Assembly (NCBI GenBank): GCA_029747015.1
Contig: JAKOGI010000564.1
Coordinates: 454,411 to 518,410 of the forward strand
Direction: 5' to 3'
DNA from: Carnegiea gigantea
Lineage: Eukaryota; Streptophyta; Magnoliopsida; Caryophyllales; Cactaceae
DNA: 64,000 nucleotides
Part shown: positions 58,779 through 64,000 of the stretch, in pieces
How positions within the stretch are numbered: position 1 is the first letter of the stretch
Layout: every line of letters starts with the position of its first letter
Program-made: the position numbers and the translations under genes
The notes under the pieces: generated by a model
What the model was told of the DNA's origin: nothing
The model's database searches: none
The model's input: the letters and a program-made list of their open reading frames with translations, nothing else

Positions 58779-60187
58779 TCAATTCACTAAAAACCATAAA
58801 CTTAGAAGGTCAGACTATATCTATTTTAATCTCTAGATGCGTACCTATAGATTTAGAAAACTGATGGTAGCCATGCAAAGCTAAACAAATATAAAACATA
58901 CAGTATCATATAATAGTAGTGTAATACCCATACCCGGTGTATTATGCCTACTCAATCTTACAGCTATTTATTTTATTTCATAACCTATTCTCCTCTTATA
59001 AACCTAAGGACCTAATACCATCTGTAATGCCTCGACCCTTCTCGATAGCGGGTCTTACCAATAACGGCTTTAAGGATTGTCGACTGGCCCCACAAATCAC
59101 CACAAGTCTTTACGGCATACTTCGTCCTCACTCACACGCCGCCTGAGAAACTTCCCAAAATGTCACCCATCCCAAGATTGCTCCCCAGCAGGCACGCTTA
59201 ACTATAGTGTTCTTAAGAGTGGGCTTCCCGAAAAGAAGGGTGCATCTTTGGTGATATAAGTAGTCACTTCGTATCCTTTTAAGTCACACTCTAGGTTTTA
59301 CATTCATCCCCATTTGAAGCACATAGCGTCCTTGTTGTGCCTCACTAACTGACCAACTTAAGCGTCCTCTTGATCTGCGGTCCATCCCAGTACCTTTGCC
59401 CCGCTAGGTGACTGCCCATGGGCTCTCCATCCAATAGCACAACTCACGGTCGCGGGTGGGCTCTGATACCATCTGTAATGCCGTAACCCCTCTCAATCAC
59501 GGGTCTTACCAATAACGTCTTCAAGAATCATTGACTGGCCCCACAAATCACCCCAAGTCTTTCCGGCATGCTTCGTTCTCACTCATACACTGCCTACGAA
59601 ACTTCCCAGGAGGTCACCTATTACAAGATTGCTCCCCAGCAAGCATGCTTAATTGTGAAGTTCTTAAGAGTGGGCTTCCCGAAAAGAAAGGTGCACCTTT
59701 AGTGATATAAGTAGTCACTTATATCACCAAATGTCTAACAATTGCTCCTGGGAAGTTTTAATGTTATCAGAGCCGTCTAATAATTGCACCGAGAGGGGCC
59801 GAGGTACTACAGATGGTATCAGAGCCTTAGGTTTACAAGAGGAGAATAGGTTATGGAATAAAATAAATAACTATAGGATTGAGTAGGCACAATACACCGG
59901 GTATGGGTATTACACTGCTATTATATGATACTATATGTTTTTATATTGTTTAGCTTTGCATGGCTACCATAAGTTTTCTAGATCTACAGGTACGAATCTA
60001 GAGATTAAAACAGATATAGTCTGACCTTCTAAGTTTATGGTTTTTAGCGAATTGATGGGTTATATGTTTATGGATGTTGAGCTTCTTTGAATGAAGTTAG
60101 AAGTGCATATGCATAGATATATGGGATGCATCAAAAGTGTATTTAAGGAACCATTTGAAGGTTCTACTAAGTTGCTTTGATACCATC
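58610..60187. repeat. Inverted repeat with central LTR-like units
   Basis: The left arm (about 58,610-59,022) and right arm (about 59,811-60,187) are reverse complements of each other: for example CCCATACCCGGTGTATTATG on the left pairs with a matching stretch near 59,895-59,917. Between them lie two direct LTR-like units starting TGTAATGCC at 59,023 and 59,474. The second is flanked by tRNA-Met primer sites pointing outward on both sides (minus at 59,471-59,458, plus at 59,816-59,827). Confidence 0.7.
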
Positions 60188-61577
60188 TGCAATGCCCCGA
60201 TTACTTTTAAAATTATCTTTTTATGCGGAAGCATTAGAGTCGGGCACGCTGCACCATGTCGCATAAGAGTCGGGCACGCTACGCCGTGTCACCTAAGAGG
60301 TAACACAAGGCTCATACTATTAACAATAATGTTGGTTGTAATAAGAAAATTAGCAATAAAGAACTAGTCATTTTACTACGATTGGATAGCATGATAGAGC
60401 CATTACTACAAGTCGTGCATTTTATAAATAATTAACAATGCAAATGGTGAGCTTACATATTTTACGTGTGATCTCTCTCGACACTTGAACCCCATTTTAG
60501 TGAACCTGAAAATACAAAATATAAAATGGTAAGCCAAACGGGATTAGTACAATATAGTGCATAATTAAATTCATTTTATGTAGCAAACTGAACTAAAACA
60601 TTTGTTCCTTTAATTATCTTATGATGGCACACAACATTATTGGACTAACATCCCATTAGTAAAACATTTAACAATGTAAGACTGAATCTCCATTACGATC
60701 ATTAAACATATATGTGAATACTCGGGCTAATCAAGAAGCCCAAACTTTGTTGATCAACTTACCATAAAGCAATAAGAGGGTCCACCATTGATGTGACAAA
60801 AAAATTAGAACAATTATTTTATGTTACACTTCATTAGCCACAAGGATTCAGTAAAACAATATAAACATAAAAGCATAACCGTCACACTGTACCTTAACTT
60901 ATGCGATTGTTTTCACAAATGCAGCAGAAGGGCTCCAAAAGCTTCATGTACCCCAAATAAAGGACAAGTAGGCCACACAAGTTTAACTAGGCATGACAAT
61001 TTCACTCGACTCCAATGGATACCCAATTCACCCGACCTGAAAAATCGGGTGAAATTCGATTAAACGGGTGAAAAAAACGGGTAATGGATCAGGTCGAATT
61101 CAGGTGATAGTCCACCCGATCTATCACCCGACCCGTCACCCGTTTTATATATATATATATGTCATTTGTGGTAATTGTTATGTTTAAGATTCAAGCATGT
61201 GGTTCTGTTGGTTATTTCGTATATTCTTAAATTCTCAGGTCTTTTCAAATTTATTTGAGCTATAAATGAATAAAATGACATACAATATGCTTCATCTGTT
61301 TCACCCGTTTGCCACCCGCTTCATCCGCGGGTGGTGGGTGGATTGGATGCAGGTGAGCGGGTGACGGATGAATCGGGTGGAGTGGATGGATGCAACTGAT
61401 GGGTGCGGGTGGAGGTTCACCCGCTCTAAATTCGACCCACTGCCAGGCCTAAGTTTAACAACGAAGCCATAAAGGCAATAATAGGTCAACTACAACCATG
61501 TTACTCGATCCTTCGCTTACATGGGTTAAAGCCGCACTATTCCTTTAATTTTGCTCAATAGAGAATGAAAGAGAGAA

Positions 61578-61615
<38 letters not shown>

Positions 61616-61974
61616 CAATAGATGATGCGTGGCAAAGTGAGAAAGAGATTTGGTATTTATAGGGAGTCTTGGATGTAAGATTAAGCCCCCTCTTATGGCA
61701 CAAAGATCTAGGGGATGGATAGATGAATGTCTGTGGATTATTGCTAATATTCCCAAGACAATTCATTGGAATTAACTAGTTGGCTAGTCAAAAATAATTA
61801 TTATGGTGGTATTCTCCACAATCTACACATTCCCACTTTTTTTTGTGGACCGGCTCCCCTTTTGGGTATTACAAGCTCAACTTCTCCATCAAAATTAGCC
61901 CACTCTTGTAGGTCCACATGGTGATGATATTTTTTTTTTTCTTGTTAATAATGATAAATTTTCAAGGTATTACA
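60188..61974 (-). repeat. 5' LTR of the non-coding element
   Basis: Same family as 55,323-56,645, with a MITE insertion and a local duplication of about 30-40 bp near 60,239-60,300 (TAAGAGTCGGGCACGCT twice). TATA box on the minus strand at about 61,664-61,655. Confidence 0.82.
60988..61451. mobile_element. hAT-type MITE in the 5' LTR
   Basis: Perfect 8-bp duplication AGTTTAAC at 60,980-60,987 and 61,452-61,459. Terminal inverted repeats TAGGCATGACAAT and (reverse complement of the right end) TAGGCCTGGCAGT. The interior has many CGGGTG/CACCCG words on both strands toward both ends and an AT-rich centre. No transposase. Absent from the sister LTR. Confidence 0.88.
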
Positions 61975-62690
61975 TTATGACTGCCCCGATCATTATGATA
62001 ATTTTGATATGGGAGATGGCACAGGATTTGAAGATTTGCACACTCTGGACTTCGACACTTTTATTGAACAGTGAACTTTGAATTAACAAGATGGTCCTAT
62101 TGAAAAAATGGAAGTACCCCTATATAAAGAACCTCTTGCTACAGTGGAGCATTAGGATGTAGTAGTAACTGCTATTATTCCTATGCATGACACTTCTGAT
62201 GACTTAGTTGAAGCCATGCCTATTCAAAGCATGTCTACTTCTTAGCGAGTCTTGTTTGCAACTTGATGGAAGATTGGGTCCGTGAGAGCATTCTCAAAGG
62301 AGTAAAGGTGATAACTCGTATTGTTTCTATTCATAGCTCTGCTAGGGACCTGTTAGCTAGCAGAACGTGAGTTTCTCAATACTTGAGTGAATTTCGCTTC
62401 ATGATTGACATCTATAACTCAGTACAATAGAGATTTGTAGGCTTTCCTCTAAGACAGAGGAGATATTTGGCAAAGTTGAGATTGCTGCAAAAATCAAAGA
62501 ATTAGTAGATGTTAATCGGGTTAAAGCTTTATCCGACCAAGATCTCACTTATTCTTCTTGAATTTCTTACATTGAAGTAACCTCAATAACCTATCTAGTG
62601 GAGCTTCAAAGCTTAAGATTGAGGAGCAAGAGATTTTCAAGGAGGAGGAGCAGATCTGCAAAGTGCAAGAGGATTTGACAATGCAGCAGC
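61975..62690 (+). pseudogene. Plant-mobile-domain-like ORF, 3' part
   Basis: Resumes after the TTATG duplication: DCPDHYDNFDMGDGTGFEDL, then TLDFDTFIEQ, YKEPLATVEH and DDLVEAMPIQSMSTS. Later frames end with KLKIEEQEIFKEEEQICKVQ, a coiled-coil-like Glu/Lys stretch. Many stops. Truncated at 62,690 by another LTR. Its order and spacing match the C-terminal part of the ORF at 53,440-55,322, so I treat both as one interrupted gene. Confidence 0.5.
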
Positions 62691-64000
62691 TGTAATAGTC
62701 CGACCCTAGATCATATTTATTTATTTATTAATTCACATTATTAATTTCTTTGCATTTGTTTATCGCATTTTATCATCTCGATTCGGAAAAATTCATTTGG
62801 GCCCTCACTTCGTAATCTAGGTTTTTATTATCATAAAATTTCATGGGAATCGATAATGGCCCAGATAAATATGCTATAAAAGATTAAAAATTTTTTCATA
62901 AAACCCAAAGCATTTAATTTCAAGTTACGGAAATTCAATTGCATAAAGTGTGACTTTCTTTCGGGCCCAAATTCATTAAGGCCTAATTTTAGGCCCAACA
63001 AGCTACTACTCATTTAGCTAGTTAATTATCACAAATTATGCCTAATGATCATTAGCAGAAAGATGCCTTTTAAAGCTTAAAAACTCAGCCAAGTAATTCT
63101 AGGATCATTTTCATCTAAGTAAAAACCACAAAATATCACGGGCTCAGCTTCTCTATCTCTCTCTCTCCCCCCTCTTCCCATGGTCTACTCTCTTTGGTTT
63201 GCTATTGTCAAAGGCTTGTTTTAGCCTGTTCTGCCACCTTCTAGCCACTAGACAACCACCAACAACCCCCTAGCCACCACCCACACTCCTGCAACATCCA
63301 ACCTCAATTGTATCTCCTTTCTCAAGCATCAAAGTGAGTAAAACTCTAACCGTATCCTGCTGATTTTCATTTTTGTTTTGGTTTTGACTCTTGTTTTTGA
63401 TATTTTTGATTGTTCTTCATGCTTTTTTGATAGGAATAATAGTTATTTTGGTGTTTAAATTGTTGGCGAGGCTTGAAAGTATGTGGGAGTTGAGGTTGTT
63501 CATGATAATGCAAGCTTCAGTTAAAATGATGAATTTGGATTATTTTTGTACTTCATTTTGTAGTATCTAATTCTATTGATGATTATGATGGTGTTTTTGG
63601 TGATTTTAAATGAGATGAATATGAATTAAGTTGGTCATAAGCTAGGGCTTTTGGTGACTGTGCATGTTTGGATTATTCTTGGCATCAAGCATGCCATTTA
63701 TATATACTTTAATGTAAAATAAATCTTGAATGTGTTGTTTGACTTAGAAAATGACTTAGGTTGAGTTTGCCTAATGTATTGATTTATAGAGAATTTCTCC
63801 AATGCATTAAAATAGGTTATTTAGCTCATAAATCAAAAAGTGTGATTATGGATGTGTGTTGAGTGTTTTTGTAAAGAGAAAAAAATTAAAGAATGTATAA
63901 AAATAATTATGGAGTATGTTGAGGTAATATGGTTAGGTAAGATGATGATAAGAACAATGTATTATATATTGATTTTAAGGAGTGTTTTTACAAGGGGATT
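62691..64000. repeat. Start of a further LTR, cut by the window end
   Basis: Begins TGTAATAGTCCGACCC exactly where the previous ORF stops. Contains a CT-rich leader-like block (63,150-63,180) and the same overall texture as the chromovirus LTRs. No second end is visible, so identity and orientation are tentative. Confidence 0.42.

Larger units (their letters stand above)
55323..61974 (-). mobile_element. Non-coding LTR element (LARD-like, Tekay-related ends)
   Basis: Perfect target duplications TTATG (55,318-55,322 and 61,975-61,979). LTRs: 55,323-56,645 (1,323 bp) and 60,188-61,974 (1,787 bp, including a 464-bp MITE and its 8-bp duplication; 1,315 bp without them). Orientation minus: the purine run AAGAGGGGAAGGA abuts the 56,645 LTR end, and a primer site TGGTATCAAAGC (minus) abuts 60,188. 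The internal 3.5 kb have no gag-pol. The string before the PPT resembles the 3' end of chromovirus pol, so it may derive from a Tekay-type element. Confidence 0.85.

Noticed and set aside
59023..59812. Direct repeats that could suggest a CRISPR-like or satellite array
   Set aside because: Only two units of over 250 bp with LTR-type ends and primer sites; they are LTR fragments.

Overview
The window is plant nuclear DNA, and everything recognisable in it is transposon or virus derived. I found no intact host gene, tRNA, rRNA or CRISPR array. The evidence for an angiosperm is the set of plant-specific LTR-retrotransposon lineages: Tat, Athila and Tekay-type chromovirus of Ty3/gypsy, a Sirevirus of Ty1/copia, and a LARD-like element. 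An endogenous caulimovirid, hAT-type MITEs, and the DUF7745-like and plant-mobile-domain-like ORFs that accompany such elements point the same way. A dicot is likely, but the species cannot be read from the sequence.

Left part (1-24,662): an old Tat-lineage element lies on the minus strand, with gag near 24.6-23.3 kb and protease, RT, RNase H and integrase at 5.7-2.2 kb. A plus-strand remnant of an antisense extra ORF lies beyond its pol (about 300-1,593). The Tat element is split by an endogenous caulimovirid (about 23,245 to 5,765, minus strand) with a tRNA-Met primer site at its right edge and the order capsid zinc knuckle, movement-protein-like segment, protease, RT, RNase H. The RT/RNase H end is tandemly duplicated. 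The viral sequence is in turn split by a Sirevirus (10,151-20,395) with 1,477-bp LTRs, 5-bp target-site duplications and an extra 3' ORF.

Middle (24,869-38,720): a decayed Athila-type element on the plus strand with tentative 5' LTR, primer site, gag, PR, RT, RNase H, integrase and an env-like remnant. It is split between RNase H and integrase by a minus-strand LARD-like element (30,523-36,111, perfect GGCAT target duplications) that carries one long non-pol ORF. A small hAT-like MITE sits in the Athila 5' LTR.

Right part: a purine-rich tract and a mosaic microsatellite precede a Tekay/Del-type chromovirus (about 40,386-51,610) with an acidic-repeat ORF ahead of gag. Then comes a plant-mobile-domain-like ORF (53,440-55,322), interrupted by a non-coding LTR element (55,323-61,974, TTATG duplications) and resuming at 61,975-62,690. 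One LTR of that element carries a hAT MITE with a perfect 8-bp duplication. A further LTR starts at 62,691 and leaves the window.

No pathway operates here. The genes are modules of mobile elements, all damaged by stops, frameshifts or deletions. The Sirevirus is the youngest clear insertion (about 2.8% LTR divergence, counted by eye), yet its RT core is deleted. The most interesting items are the retroelement-virus-retroelement nest, the long 3' ORF of the Sirevirus with nuclear-type features, the ORF of the LARD-like element, and an LTR flanked by outward-facing primer sites near 59.5 kb.
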